Below, piece after piece: positions 25,379 through 33,993 of a stretch of 64,000 nucleotides of DNA. Where the stretch lies: assembly GCF_002081715.1 (NCBI RefSeq), contig NZ_MUKP01000027.1, positions 22,476-86,475 on the forward strand, given 5' to 3'. Source of the stretch: Nocardia donostiensis. Its GTDB lineage: Bacteria > Actinomycetota > Actinomycetes > Mycobacteriales > Mycobacteriaceae. The notes below the pieces were generated by a model. That model saw nothing but the letters and a program-made list of their open reading frames with translations, did not search any database and had not been told where the DNA came from. A program made the position numbers and the translations under genes. The first letter of the stretch is position 1, and the number at the start of each line of letters is the position of its first letter.

Positions 25379-25710
25379 CGTGCTTACGGGGACCGAGCGA
25401 GCGCCTACGATACAGCGTCCAGCCACTGCGGTGACCACTTCCGGCAGCGTGCCGAGGCGCCGCCACCCTCATCCCGCCGACAGCGCCGGTCGAGCCGTTC
25501 TCTAGCTCCTCCCTGAAAAGAGCGGATTCAACCCTCACCAGTTGGGTTCGGTGTTTCGCCGCAGACAGCTGGAAGCGCAGGCATTGCACAGTCTTACGCC
25601 CGCTCCGCAGGCGTTTATGTCTCCGTCGGCCCAGCGGCGACAGCCCGGGCCTGTACCGGATGCGCTGTCTTCCGTCTGAACGCGGAGGCTTGCGCGCTAC
25701 GTTCGCTGGA
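25379..25710. other. Intergenic region, nothing supported
   Basis: These 332 bases separate the importer permease (plus) and radC (minus, ending here). ORFs are short and have poor codon bias. A stretch near 25525 resembling a T-arm does not extend to a tRNA cloverleaf. No clear terminator hairpin was found. Confidence 0.4.
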
Positions 25711-26388
25711 TCATTCGGAAGCAAGAGGGTCGGCACTGCTCCATTGCTCCCCCGCGATCACCACATGGTCGAGGAACCGCAAACCCACCGTGCGCGCCGC
25801 TGCGGCGAGTATGGTGCTGGCGCGACGGTCGTCGACGCTGGGCGTGGGATCGCCGGACGGATGGTTGTGCGCGATCGCGAATGCCCGCCCGTCGTGACGC
25901 AGCACCGTATTCAAGATTTCCCGCACCGGGACGGCGACCTCGTCGATGGCTCCCTGGGCGACGAAAACCCGCCGCCGTAACCGGTTGCGGGCATCGCACA
26001 CCAGCACCAGCAGCCGCTCGACCCGCGCACCCGCGAACAGCGGCCGCGCCGCCAGCATCACATCTTCGGAGCAGTACAGCGGCGGAGCGGGTTCCGGGCT
26101 GCTGCGTGCCCGCACCCCGAGCTGGAACGCCGCGATAATGGCGGCGGCCTTCGCCGCGCCGACCCCGGGACGGCGGGCCAGTTCCTCCGGCCGTGCCGCC
26201 GCCAGGCCTGCGACGCCACCGTGTTCGGCCAGCAATGCCGTGGCCAGTTCCAGTGCGCTCTCGCCGCGACGCCCGTGCCCGAGCAGCAGCGCGAGCAGTT
26301 CACCGTCGCTGAGCGCGTGCGGGCCCAGCTCGGCGAGTCGTTCCCTTGGCCGCTGGGCCGCGGGCAGGCTGCTGATCGGTACGGACAT
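25711..26388 (-). CDS. radC: RadC-family JAB1/MPN domain protein
   Basis: This 225-residue protein has an N-terminal helix-hairpin-helix-like region (ELARRPGVGAAKAAAIIAAFQLG). The C-terminal RadC domain has the JAMM metalloprotease motif AHNHPSGDPTPSVDD (HxH, Ser, Asp). The longer frame is trimmed to MSVPISSLPAAQRPRERL, which matches the family start and has GGGGG five bases upstream. The historical DNA-repair role of RadC is not established; the fold suggests metal-dependent isopeptidase or nuclease-associated activity. It stands alone here. Confidence 0.9.
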   Translation of the reverse strand: MSVPISSLPAAQRPRERLAELGPHALSDGELLALLLGHGRRGESALELATALLAEHGGVAGLAAARPEELARRPGVGAAKAAAIIAAFQLGVRARSSPEPAPPLYCSEDVMLAARPLFAGARVERLLVLVCDARNRLRRRVFVAQGAIDEVAVPVREILNTVLRHDGRAFAIAHNHPSGDPTPSVDDRRASTILAAAARTVGLRFLDHVVIAGEQWSSADPLASE

Positions 26389-26479
26389 CGTTTCCCCCTG
26401 GCGTATGCGGTGTCGGCACCGGATCATGCCACCACCCACCGACACGCTGCCGCGGTCTGTGTCCCCCGTCGTCCTGCGC

Positions 26480-26683
26480 TTACCTCTCGACTGCTGCCAA
26501 ACCGCGACCGTGTGCGCCGGAGAGCGCATTCCCGGCCAGCTTCTCCATATGCCGAAGCTGCCGTTCGTGAACTACGATCCGCCGCAGCGCCTCGTTCACG
26601 GTGGCGTTGCTGGTCGAGGTGCCCATAATGGCACCGGCCGCCGCCAGCAGCTTCTGGTCGAGATCGATCCGCACAGTCTGCAT
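26480..26683 (-). CDS. vapB: Orphan VapB-family antitoxin
   Basis: The protein has 67 residues and a strong AAGGAGG ribosome-binding site. The N-terminus (MQTVRIDLDQKLLAAAGAIMG) is the ribbon strand plus helix of VapB/DUF2191-type antitoxins, and NATVNEALRRIV is the second helix of a ribbon-helix-helix fold. The tail (HMEKLAGNALSG) would normally wrap a VapC toxin. No PIN-domain gene follows: the 91 bases to radC encode nothing. It could be a solitary regulator, or an antitoxin that acts on a toxin encoded elsewhere. Confidence 0.75.
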   Translation of the reverse strand: MQTVRIDLDQKLLAAAGAIMGTSTSNATVNEALRRIVVHERQLRHMEKLAGNALSGAHGRGLAAVER

Positions 26684-26827
26684 GCGTCCTCCTTAATACA
26701 TTCGCCATCTTGCGTCATATCGCCGCGGTATGTGCGATAAATGACACGACAGTCCGGCTACTAGACAGTTTGCCCAGTTGACCGCCGTTTTGTTGTCAGG
26801 ACGGGCGGACGGTGCTTGCATCGAAGT

Positions 26828-27715
26828 ATGTTCACCGAAGCTCAGCTGTATTCACCGGTCACCCGCGCCGGCGACGGCGACGTAACGGTGCATCTGAGCG
26901 ACGAGCATCCCGGCGTGCACGACGACACCTACCGCGCCCGCCGCAACGCCATCGCCGCCCTCGCGCTGGATTATGTCCCTGGCGCACCGGTGCCGCATAT
27001 CGACTACACCGCAGCAGAAGAACAGGTGTGGCGGATCGTCGCCGCCGAACTCGCCCGTAAACACCGGACCTATGCCTGCCGGGAAGTACTCGAGGCCGAG
27101 GCACGGCTGCAGCTGCCTACCGACCGCATTCCTCAACTGGACGAAGTTTCGGCCGCACTGGCCCCGCTGACCGGCTTCCGCTATGTGCCCGCCGCCGGGC
27201 TGGTGCCGCTACGGGAGTTCTTCGGCTCGTTCGCCGACCGGATCTTCCACTCCACCCAGTACATCCGCCACCACTCCGCCCCGCTCTACACCCCCGAACC
27301 CGATGCCATCCACGAGGTGATCGGGCACGCCAACCAGATCGCCAGCCCGCGTTTTGCCGCCGTCTACGCGACCGTCGGCGCCGCCGCTGCCCGGCTGGCC
27401 ACCGAACCCGCGCTGAAATTCCTTGCCAATGTGTTCTGGTTCTCGATGGAGTTCGGCGTGGTCCGCGAGCACGGCGAAATCCGTTGCTATGGAGCGGGTT
27501 TGCTGTCTTCCTACGGTGAGATCGAGGAGTTCCGCCATGCGGATCTGCGCCCGATCGATATCACCGCGATGGGTACCGCCACCTACGACATCACCCGCTA
27601 TCAGCCGGTTCTGTACTGCGCCAGGTCGGTTACCGAGATCGAAGACGTGATCGGCGGTTTCTTCGACACGATGGATGACGACACGCCACTGCGGGCCGCG
27701 GCCGCCGCAAGCTGA
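26828..27715 (+). CDS. phhA: Phenylalanine 4-monooxygenase
   Basis: This 295-residue pterin-dependent aromatic amino-acid hydroxylase makes tyrosine from phenylalanine. The iron ligands are two His in HEVIGH and the Glu in WFSMEFGVV. RIFHSTQYIRH and the SYGEIEEF segment line the pterin and substrate sites. The ATG (MFTEAQLYSPV) is preferred over a TTG four codons earlier. No pterin-4a-carbinolamine dehydratase gene is adjacent, so cofactor recycling must be encoded elsewhere. It is divergent from the VapB-like gene. Confidence 0.92.
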   Translation: MFTEAQLYSPVTRAGDGDVTVHLSDEHPGVHDDTYRARRNAIAALALDYVPGAPVPHIDYTAAEEQVWRIVAAELARKHRTYACREVLEAEARLQLPTDRIPQLDEVSAALAPLTGFRYVPAAGLVPLREFFGSFADRIFHSTQYIRHHSAPLYTPEPDAIHEVIGHANQIASPRFAAVYATVGAAAARLATEPALKFLANVFWFSMEFGVVREHGEIRCYGAGLLSSYGEIEEFRHADLRPIDITAMGTATYDITRYQPVLYCARSVTEIEDVIGGFFDTMDDDTPLRAAAAAS

Positions 27716-27892
27716 TCCGGCCCGTCGGCCGTCCACCAGCGGTCGTGGATGCCCATCGAAGACCGCACCGGCCGGCCAGCCGGTCCGTCGTATCGGTATC
27801 ACCGCTGGTCAAGCCCACTACAACAGCCAACGCATCGGTACGGCGCGTTCAATGCGACGCGCGCGGAACCGCTCGCTAGGCTCATCGGCACG

Positions 27893-29182
27893 ATGAACGT
27901 CAGGGATTTCCGCCGCCACACCGCACGCTGTCTGGGCCCGGTGCTCACCGTGGCCACCGTTACCGCCGGTTTTCCGGTTCTCGCCGTGCCCGCGGCCGCG
28001 AACCCGCCCACCACCTCTGCATTCAGCACCCCGAACACCGACAACTGTCCGCAGAAAACCCAGCCGCCACCACCGATCGATTCCTCGGAGGTTCCCGCAC
28101 CGGGTGAACCGACCCCCACGAAGCTCCCGGTGCCGTCACCTCCGATCGGCGGCGAACGGCTCGGCGAATGCGGTGTAGTGCTGCCCAAGGGCGCACCCCC
28201 GGCGCCGCAGGACATCTCGGCGACGGCATGGATGGTGTCGGATCTGGACACCGGCGCGGTACTGGCCGCCAAGGACCCGCACGGCCGCTACCGTCCCGCC
28301 AGCACCATCAAGGTACTGCTGGCCGCGGTTGCGCTGCGCACCCTGGACATGGATCGGGTGGTGGTGGGCACCCAGGCCGACGCCGATGTCGAAGGCAGCC
28401 GTGTCGGCATCGGGCCGGGTGGGCGCTACACCAATCACCAGCTCATGCAGGGGCTGATCATGTGCTCTGGCAACGACGCCGCTCACGCTATCGCCGCCCA
28501 GCTCGGCGGTGACGATGCCGCGGTGGCGAAAATGAACGACCTGGCGGCCTCGTTGCGCGCCCTCGATACGCGTGCCGCGACCCCGTCCGGCCTGGACGGG
28601 CCGGGGATGAGCACCTCGGCCTACGATCTGTCACTGCTGTTCCGCGAGGCGATGACCATCCCGCTGTTCGCCGAGCTGATCGGCACCGAACAGGCCGATT
28701 TCCCTGGTTATCCGGCCAATCCCCTTATCCCGGGCGATACCGACCACCCCGGTTTCCGGATCGGCAACGACAACCAGCTGCTCTACAACTATCCCGGCGC
28801 GCTGGGCGGTAAAACCGGCTTCACCGACGACGCCCGCCAAACCTTCGTCGCCGCGGCCGAGCGTAACGGCCGCAGGCTGGCCGTTACGCTCCTGCAGGCC
28901 GACGTGCTGCCGATCCGCCCGTGGGAGCAGGCGGCGCGCCTGCTCGACTACGGTTTCGCACTCGACCCTGACGTGTCGGTCGGCGACCTGCCCGGCGACG
29001 AACCCGCCCCCGAGTCGAACACCGCGATCCTGGCCGCCCCACCCGACGGCGATATCAGCCATCTGGCCCAGCCGCCGTCCTCCGGCCAGCAGGAACAGTT
29101 GCGGGTCGCCCTGGTTGCCGTCGGCTCGATCGCCGTGGTGCTGTTGCTGCTGCTGGCGCGACGAAGCAGGCGCCGCCGCTGA
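27893..29182 (+). CDS. dacB: D-alanyl-D-alanine carboxypeptidase, membrane-anchored
   Basis: This 429-residue class C-type low-molecular-weight penicillin-binding protein has a signal peptide (residues 1-36, ending VPAAA) and a Pro-rich segment (PPPPIDSSEVPAPGEPTP). The catalytic domain has SxxK as PASTIK, SxN as CSGND and KTG as GGKTG. A C-terminal transmembrane helix (VAVGSIAVVLLLLLA) is followed by a basic stop-transfer tail RRSRRRR. It trims the terminal D-Ala of peptidoglycan stem peptides outside the membrane and resembles Rv3330 (dacB1). The open frame extends upstream, but the signal peptide sets the start; TAGGCT lies ten bases before it. Confidence 0.9.
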   Translation: MNVRDFRRHTARCLGPVLTVATVTAGFPVLAVPAAANPPTTSAFSTPNTDNCPQKTQPPPPIDSSEVPAPGEPTPTKLPVPSPPIGGERLGECGVVLPKGAPPAPQDISATAWMVSDLDTGAVLAAKDPHGRYRPASTIKVLLAAVALRTLDMDRVVVGTQADADVEGSRVGIGPGGRYTNHQLMQGLIMCSGNDAAHAIAAQLGGDDAAVAKMNDLAASLRALDTRAATPSGLDGPGMSTSAYDLSLLFREAMTIPLFAELIGTEQADFPGYPANPLIPGDTDHPGFRIGNDNQLLYNYPGALGGKTGFTDDARQTFVAAAERNGRRLAVTLLQADVLPIRPWEQAARLLDYGFALDPDVSVGDLPGDEPAPESNTAILAAPPDGDISHLAQPPSSGQQEQLRVALVAVGSIAVVLLLLLARRSRRRR

Positions 29183-29243
29183 TATGTGCCGCCGTGACAA
29201 GGCGGATTCGTCACCACCACGGGGTCGCGGGCTTACCGCACGA

Positions 29244-30272
29244 TTACCGTTTGCGGCGACGCAGACCGGTCAATGCCACAGCGGCCAACACACCCGCGCC
29301 GAAGGAAGCCAAGGAAGCTACTGGACCGCCGACCGGCGAAGCCTGCATCCGGGGCTGGATGAGCGCGGGCCCGGGCACCGGTACTGGCTCGGGTTGCTCG
29401 TTTTCCTGCGCCGTCGCCGCCCACGCGGTGGCGAACAGGATGATCCGGTAGACGACATAGGCGAACACCATGATGCCGAGGATCGAACCGAACGCCGCGC
29501 CCGCCGGACTGTCCAGCACCGAACGCAGGTAGATGGACGCGACGACCTTGAAGATCTCGAAAGCGACCGCTGCCAGCGCCGCGGCCTTCACGGCGCTGGT
29601 GAAGGTGACGGGCTCGCGCGGCAGCCTGGCGATGATCCACACGAACACCGCCCAGGACGCCAGCAGCGCGAGCAGGGTCGACAATAGCCACAGCACCCAG
29701 CGCGCCCCGGGCATCTCGTCCAGCCCGACCGATCCCAGCAGCTGCCGCCCGAGCCCACTGGAGGCGACCGCAGACAGGCCGAGCGATACCGCGAACGCCA
29801 GCCCGAGACCGACCAGCGCACCCAGATCAGAGATCTTGGTGCGCAGCCAGTTGCCGTCCTGCACCGGCTGTTCCCACTGTTCGGTGAGCGCCGCACGCAG
29901 GTTCGTCATCCAGGACAGCCCGCTGTAGAGACCGGTGAGCAGGCCGAGCACACCGACGGTGGTGCGGGATTCGATGGCTCGGTCGATGAGGTCGTTGATC
30001 TGGTCGCCCATCTCGCCCGGAATGTTGTCCACCACCGAGCTCTGGATCTCGCGCAGCAGCTCGGCGTTGCCTGCGAGCACGAAACCCGCTGCGGCAAAGG
30101 CGATCATCAGCAGCGGGAACAGCGACAGCACGGTGAAATAGGTGATACCTGCCGCATAGTGGTTGCCGCGTTGCGTCTGATACCGCTCGGCGGCGCGCAC
30201 CAGATGGTCGAGCCAGGGCCGCGATGTCACATTACGTTGCGCCGCGGCTTTGATGTTGTCGATCAACTGCAC
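29244..30272 (-). CDS. YihY-family inner membrane protein
   Basis: This 342-residue polytopic protein of the YihY/UPF0761 (formerly RNase BN) family has six hydrophobic helices. Signature segments are HYAAGITYFTVLSLFPLL, SGLSWMTNLRAALTEQWEQP and a final SILGIMVFAYVVYRIILFATAW. It also has a Pro/Glu-rich C-terminal extension and a terminal basic RRRKR. The GTG start has GAGGGG seven bases upstream, and the frame's upstream 73 codons lie in trpS. It is the counterpart of Rv3335c, downstream of trpS as in mycobacteria. The function is not established, and the old tRNA-nuclease assignment was withdrawn. Confidence 0.87.
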   Translation of the reverse strand: MQLIDNIKAAAQRNVTSRPWLDHLVRAAERYQTQRGNHYAAGITYFTVLSLFPLLMIAFAAAGFVLAGNAELLREIQSSVVDNIPGEMGDQINDLIDRAIESRTTVGVLGLLTGLYSGLSWMTNLRAALTEQWEQPVQDGNWLRTKISDLGALVGLGLAFAVSLGLSAVASSGLGRQLLGSVGLDEMPGARWVLWLLSTLLALLASWAVFVWIIARLPREPVTFTSAVKAAALAAVAFEIFKVVASIYLRSVLDSPAGAAFGSILGIMVFAYVVYRIILFATAWAATAQENEQPEPVPVPGPALIQPRMQASPVGGPVASLASFGAGVLAAVALTGLRRRKR

Positions 30273-30315
30273 GTTCAAACCCCTCAGCCGGACCTCGCCG
30301 GATGCGACGAACGGG

Positions 30316-31353
30316 CTAGCGGGGCAGGAAACCCACCCGATCGTAGACCTGTGCGAGGGTGTTGCCGGCGATCTCGCGTGCCCGCTGCGCCCCGCTGTCG
30401 AGGATGCGGTCGAGTTCGCCCTGATCCGCCAGATACTCTTCCACCTTCGCCCGCAACGGCGTGACAAATTCGACCAGCGCGTCGGCGACATCGGATTTCA
30501 GGTCGCCGTAACCCTTACCCGCGTAATCACGTTCGAGGGTGACGATCGGGTTGCCGGTGAGTGCGGACAGAATCACCAGCAGGTTGCTGACGCCCGGTTT
30601 GGCCGTGGGATCGTAGCGGATCTCGCGTTCGGTGTCGGTGACCGCGGAGCGGATCTTCTTCGCCGTCACCTTCGGGTCGTCGAGCAGGTTGATCAGACCC
30701 GCGTCGGTGCCTGCCGACTTGCTCATCTTCGCGGTCGGGTCCTGCAGGTCGTAGATCTTGGCGGTGCCCTTGACGATATGCGCCTCGGGCACCACGAAGG
30801 TTTTCTTGAACCGGGTGTTGAAACGCTGCGCCAGATTGCGGGTCAGCTCCAGATGCTGGCGCTGGTCCTCGCCTACCGGGACCTGGTGCGGGCGGTAGAG
30901 CAGGATGTCGGCGGCCATCAGTACCGGGTAGGTGAACAGGCCGACGGTGGCGTTTTCCGCGCCCTGCTTCACCGATTTGTCCTTGAACTGGGTCATTCGG
31001 CTGGCTTCCCCGAAACCGGTAAGACAGCTCAGCACCCAGGTCAATTCGGCGTGCTCGGGTACCTGGCTCTGTACGAACAGGGTGGACCGTGTGGGGTCGA
31101 CGCCGATCGCCAGCAGCTGTGCGACGGCGCGGCGGGTCCGCAGCCGCAGTTCCTTCGGGTCCTGCGGCACGGTGATCGCGTGCATATCCGGGATGAAATA
31201 CAGCGCTTCGTAGTCGTCCTGCATGGTCACCCAGTACTGCAACGCACCGAGGTAGTTGCCGAGATGGAACGAGGCGCTGGTCGGCTGGATACCGGACAGG
31301 ACTCGCTGTTTACGTTCCGCGGTGGGCACCGCATCGGTGGCAGGACTGGACAT
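30316..31353 (-). CDS. trpS: Tryptophanyl-tRNA synthetase
   Basis: This 345-residue class I synthetase has the HIGH-like motif SFHLGNYLGA, the ATP motif KMSKS and the bacterial TrpRS segments QSQVPEHAELTW and PVLMAADILLY. It charges tRNA-Trp. The ATG at 31353 has GGGAAG nine bases upstream and is preferred to one three codons earlier. It is the Rv3336c counterpart. The yihY-like gene follows 43 bases later and is probably cotranscribed. Confidence 0.96.
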   Translation of the reverse strand: MSSPATDAVPTAERKQRVLSGIQPTSASFHLGNYLGALQYWVTMQDDYEALYFIPDMHAITVPQDPKELRLRTRRAVAQLLAIGVDPTRSTLFVQSQVPEHAELTWVLSCLTGFGEASRMTQFKDKSVKQGAENATVGLFTYPVLMAADILLYRPHQVPVGEDQRQHLELTRNLAQRFNTRFKKTFVVPEAHIVKGTAKIYDLQDPTAKMSKSAGTDAGLINLLDDPKVTAKKIRSAVTDTEREIRYDPTAKPGVSNLLVILSALTGNPIVTLERDYAGKGYGDLKSDVADALVEFVTPLRAKVEEYLADQGELDRILDSGAQRAREIAGNTLAQVYDRVGFLPR

Positions 31354-31375
31354 GCCCTGCATCTTCCCATGGGCA

Positions 31376-32350
31376 TCAACCCGAATTACGCTCCACCCAA
31401 TTGCGCGGATCGACCGCGGGCATGCTCAGCCGTCCCTGTCGCGCGAGGCGCTGTTCACGTTTGGTGATCATGGTGTACAACGGCGTGCTCGGACCGGCCA
31501 GAGCCTCGCGCACCTGGCGCGGCAGCACCGGCATAGCGGTATGGGTGGTGCGCACCGCTCGGGCCAGCGCGTGGCAGGCGAGCTGGTCGGTGATCTTCCA
31601 GTCGATGCCGTACATGCGCCGGATGCGAGACGGCAGGCTGCCCTGGATGAGCAGATAGTAGGCCGAGGTCGCCTGTTGTACCGGGACCTGCTGCGGGTAG
31701 GGCACTGTGTGACCGGACAGGTAGTTACCGACCAGTCGGGCCTCGTCGGTGAGGAACAGTTCGTCCGATTCGAGGTAGTCGTCGAAGTAGCGGCGGAACT
31801 TCGGGTAGGTGGCGGGGGCGGCGGCGCGCGGCATTCCGAACAGTTCGCCCCAGTGCACGAAATCCTGGTAGAGGTCCTCACGTTCGGTGGCGGTGAGTCT
31901 GCGGACCAGCAGATCGTGCATGACTTCGGCGGATTCGAAGGTGAATGCCATGGTCATGAACATCAGATGCGGGTCGTAGGCCGAGTACGGGCTGCCTGCC
32001 GGGTGTGCTGCGCCCGCGTCCTCGGGGAGCGCCCCGGCGACATCGGCGTGCTTCTTGCCGGTGAACGCCAGGGCTCGGTCGGCTTCTTCCTTGGTGCCGA
32101 AGAAGACGGCCTCGAACAGTTTTCCGGTGAGCGCCAGACGGGTGTAGGGAGTGGCCCGGTGTGCGGTGCTCTCCGCGGTGCCGACGTACAGCAGCGGGTT
32201 GACCGCGCCGATCACCAGGGCGCGCAATCCGTAGGTCACACCGACCGCGCGTTTGCTCATCACCCGCCGGATCATCGAATCGTCGGCGAAGTAGCCGTTG
32301 CCGCTGCTGTCTGCGGACATCACGTGTGCGGGCATCCCGTGTGCGGACAT
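31376..32350 (-). CDS. MpaB-family (DUF2236) oxygenase
   Basis: This 324-residue protein of the DUF2236/MpaB group is related to latex-clearing heme oxygenases and mycophenolate oxygenase MpaB. Family segments are SMIRRVMSKRAVGVTYGLRALVIGAVNPLLY, TPYTRLALTGKLFEAVFFGTKEEAD, YDPHLMFMTMAFTFESAEVMHD and a late HTAMPVLPRQVRE. The start at 32350 has GGAGG five bases upstream; an ATG 12 codons earlier is directly abutted by its own GGAGG and is less likely. The first codons contain a small internal repeat (MSAHGMPAHVMSAD). It is divergent from a TetR regulator that probably controls it. The substrate is unknown. Confidence 0.82.
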   Translation of the reverse strand: MSAHGMPAHVMSADSSGNGYFADDSMIRRVMSKRAVGVTYGLRALVIGAVNPLLYVGTAESTAHRATPYTRLALTGKLFEAVFFGTKEEADRALAFTGKKHADVAGALPEDAGAAHPAGSPYSAYDPHLMFMTMAFTFESAEVMHDLLVRRLTATEREDLYQDFVHWGELFGMPRAAAPATYPKFRRYFDDYLESDELFLTDEARLVGNYLSGHTVPYPQQVPVQQATSAYYLLIQGSLPSRIRRMYGIDWKITDQLACHALARAVRTTHTAMPVLPRQVREALAGPSTPLYTMITKREQRLARQGRLSMPAVDPRNWVERNSG

Positions 32351-32372
32351 CACAGCCTCCTCATCGAGCCCA

Positions 32373-32414
32373 TCTGGCAATAGCATCCTCCAGATACTCT
32401 CTTTCTGGCAATAG
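32373..32414. promoter_or_regulatory. Direct repeats TCTGGCAATAG in the divergent mpaB-tetR promoter region
   Basis: TCTGGCAATAG occurs at 32373-32383 and 32404-32414, exactly 31 bases apart, about three helical turns on the same DNA face. Both lie between the divergent oxygenase and TetR genes. Such paired sites fit binding of a regulator. Assignment to the adjacent TetR protein is inference. Confidence 0.5.
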
Positions 32415-32482
32415 GCTCAGCCAAAATTGTGGCTCGTGTGGCGTCCCACCGATATCGGTTCGACACCTGACAGAATCGAGGC

Positions 32483-33124
32483 GTGGCAGCGCAGCGGACC
32501 TATGGCGGTATCTCCGCGGACGAGCGCCGGGCGCAGCGACGCGCGGCGCTGCTGGAGGCCGCGTTGGACATCATCGGCACCCAAGGTTTGTCCAAGCTCA
32601 CCGTGTCTGGTTTGTGTACCCAGGCCGGGCTCAACGAGCGGTACTACTACGAGAGCTTCGACAGCCGTGACGCAGTGCTCACCGCCCTGTTCGACACCAT
32701 TGCCGAAGAACTGGCCGCCGCCATCCTCGGCGCGTTGCACACCGCCCCCGACGATTCAAGGGCCAAGGCGCGGGCCGCGATCGCCGCCGGTATCCATCTG
32801 CTCACCGACGACCCGCGCAAGGCGGAAACATCGCTGGTGGCGTCGATGGCGACCCCGCAGTTGCGCGCCCGCACCACCGAAACGATCCGGGTGTTCGCCC
32901 GCATCGTCGCCACCGAGGGCGTCGAGTTCTACGGTATCGCCGACCCCGCACCGGACCCGGTGATCGACTTCCGCGCAACCTACTTGGTCGGCGGCCTCAT
33001 CCAGACGCTCACCGGCTGGCTGCGCGGCGAACTGGCGATCAGCCGCGACGAGTTGATCGAGCACACCACCGATGTGTTCGTACTACTGGGCGAGGATCTC
33101 GCCAGCCGATTACGCCACGCCTGA
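32483..33124 (+). CDS. TetR-family transcriptional regulator
   Basis: The protein has 213 residues. The N-terminal helix-turn-helix is RRAALLEAALDIIGTQGLSKLTVSGLCTQAGLNERYYYESF, with the hallmark YYYESF at the end of the recognition helix region. The C-terminal ligand domain (from residue about 75) includes a TetR_C-like YLVGGLIQTLTGWLRGEL dimer helix. The GTG start has GAGGC directly upstream. It is divergent from the MpaB-family gene with 132 bases between, holding a pair of direct repeats, so local repression is the likely role. The ligand is unknown. Confidence 0.87.
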   Translation: MAAQRTYGGISADERRAQRRAALLEAALDIIGTQGLSKLTVSGLCTQAGLNERYYYESFDSRDAVLTALFDTIAEELAAAILGALHTAPDDSRAKARAAIAAGIHLLTDDPRKAETSLVASMATPQLRARTTETIRVFARIVATEGVEFYGIADPAPDPVIDFRATYLVGGLIQTLTGWLRGELAISRDELIEHTTDVFVLLGEDLASRLRHA

Positions 33125-33137
33125 CCAGCGCTCGACA

Positions 33138-33932
33138 TCACCGATACTGCACGGTGACCGGCGCATGATCGGACCAACGTTGCGCATAGGTCGCGGCCCG
33201 TTCGACCACGGCCTGCTTGGCCCGGGAAGCGAGCTCCGGCAACGCCAGCTGGTAATCGATCCGCCAACCGGCATCGGTGTCGAAAGCACGGCCCCGATAC
33301 GACCACCAACTGTACGGGCCCGCACCTTCAGGGTGCAGGACACGCACCACGTCGACATAGCCTGCGGCAAGGCGCGCATCCACCCAGGCGCGTTCGGTGG
33401 GCAGGAACCCGGACTTCTTCAGATTCCCCTTCCAGTTCTTCAGGTCCCGCTCGGTGTGCGCGATGTTCCAGTCGCCTGCAACGACGTAAGAACCGGTGCG
33501 GGAGCTCATCTGTCCCATATGCACAGCCAGTTCATCCAGGAACCGGTACTTCTCTTCCTGTCGCGGGGTGTCCGCCTCGCCGGTATGCACATACACGCTG
33601 GCGACGGTCACTTCGTCGAACTCGGCTTCGATATACCGGCCCGTATCACGGAATTCGCTGTCCGGGCTGATCCCGATCCGCACCGTGTTCGCGGGCCGCC
33701 GCGACAGAATCCCCACCCCGGCGCGGCCTTTCGCGGCGGGCTCGGCGTGCGCCAGATGCCATCCGCCGGCCAGTGCGGGCGCGAGCGCGGCGGCGGTCTG
33801 TGCGTCGTCGGCGCGGGTCTCCTGCAGGCAGACGATATCGGCCTCGGTGGTAGCCAACCAGGCCAGCAGGCCTTTCCCTGCGGCGGCACGAACACCGTTG
33901 ACGTTCACAGTCGAGATGATGTAAGGCACCAT
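33138..33932 (-). CDS. xthA: Exodeoxyribonuclease III
   Basis: This 264-residue Mg-dependent AP endonuclease/3'-5' exonuclease of base excision repair has the motifs TVNVNGVRAA, LQETRADD (metal Glu), AGDWNIAHTERDLKNW (Asp and Asn), WWSYRGRAFDTDAGWRIDY and the catalytic His in WSDHAPV. The frame opens upstream, but MVPYIISTVNVNG is the family start. It is convergent with the tetR gene and divergent from a hydrolase. Confidence 0.93.
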   Translation of the reverse strand: MVPYIISTVNVNGVRAAAGKGLLAWLATTEADIVCLQETRADDAQTAAALAPALAGGWHLAHAEPAAKGRAGVGILSRRPANTVRIGISPDSEFRDTGRYIEAEFDEVTVASVYVHTGEADTPRQEEKYRFLDELAVHMGQMSSRTGSYVVAGDWNIAHTERDLKNWKGNLKKSGFLPTERAWVDARLAAGYVDVVRVLHPEGAGPYSWWSYRGRAFDTDAGWRIDYQLALPELASRAKQAVVERAATYAQRWSDHAPVTVQYR

Positions 33933-33993
33933 CCGACCGTACAATGCAGTGCACCGATACTCCCCGTTCGTGCTCCAGGAAGGGGTGGTGACA

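Noticed and set aside
25515..25550. tRNA-like T-arm resemblance
   Set aside because: The loop lacks the conserved TTCRA sequence, and no acceptor or anticodon stems pair around it.
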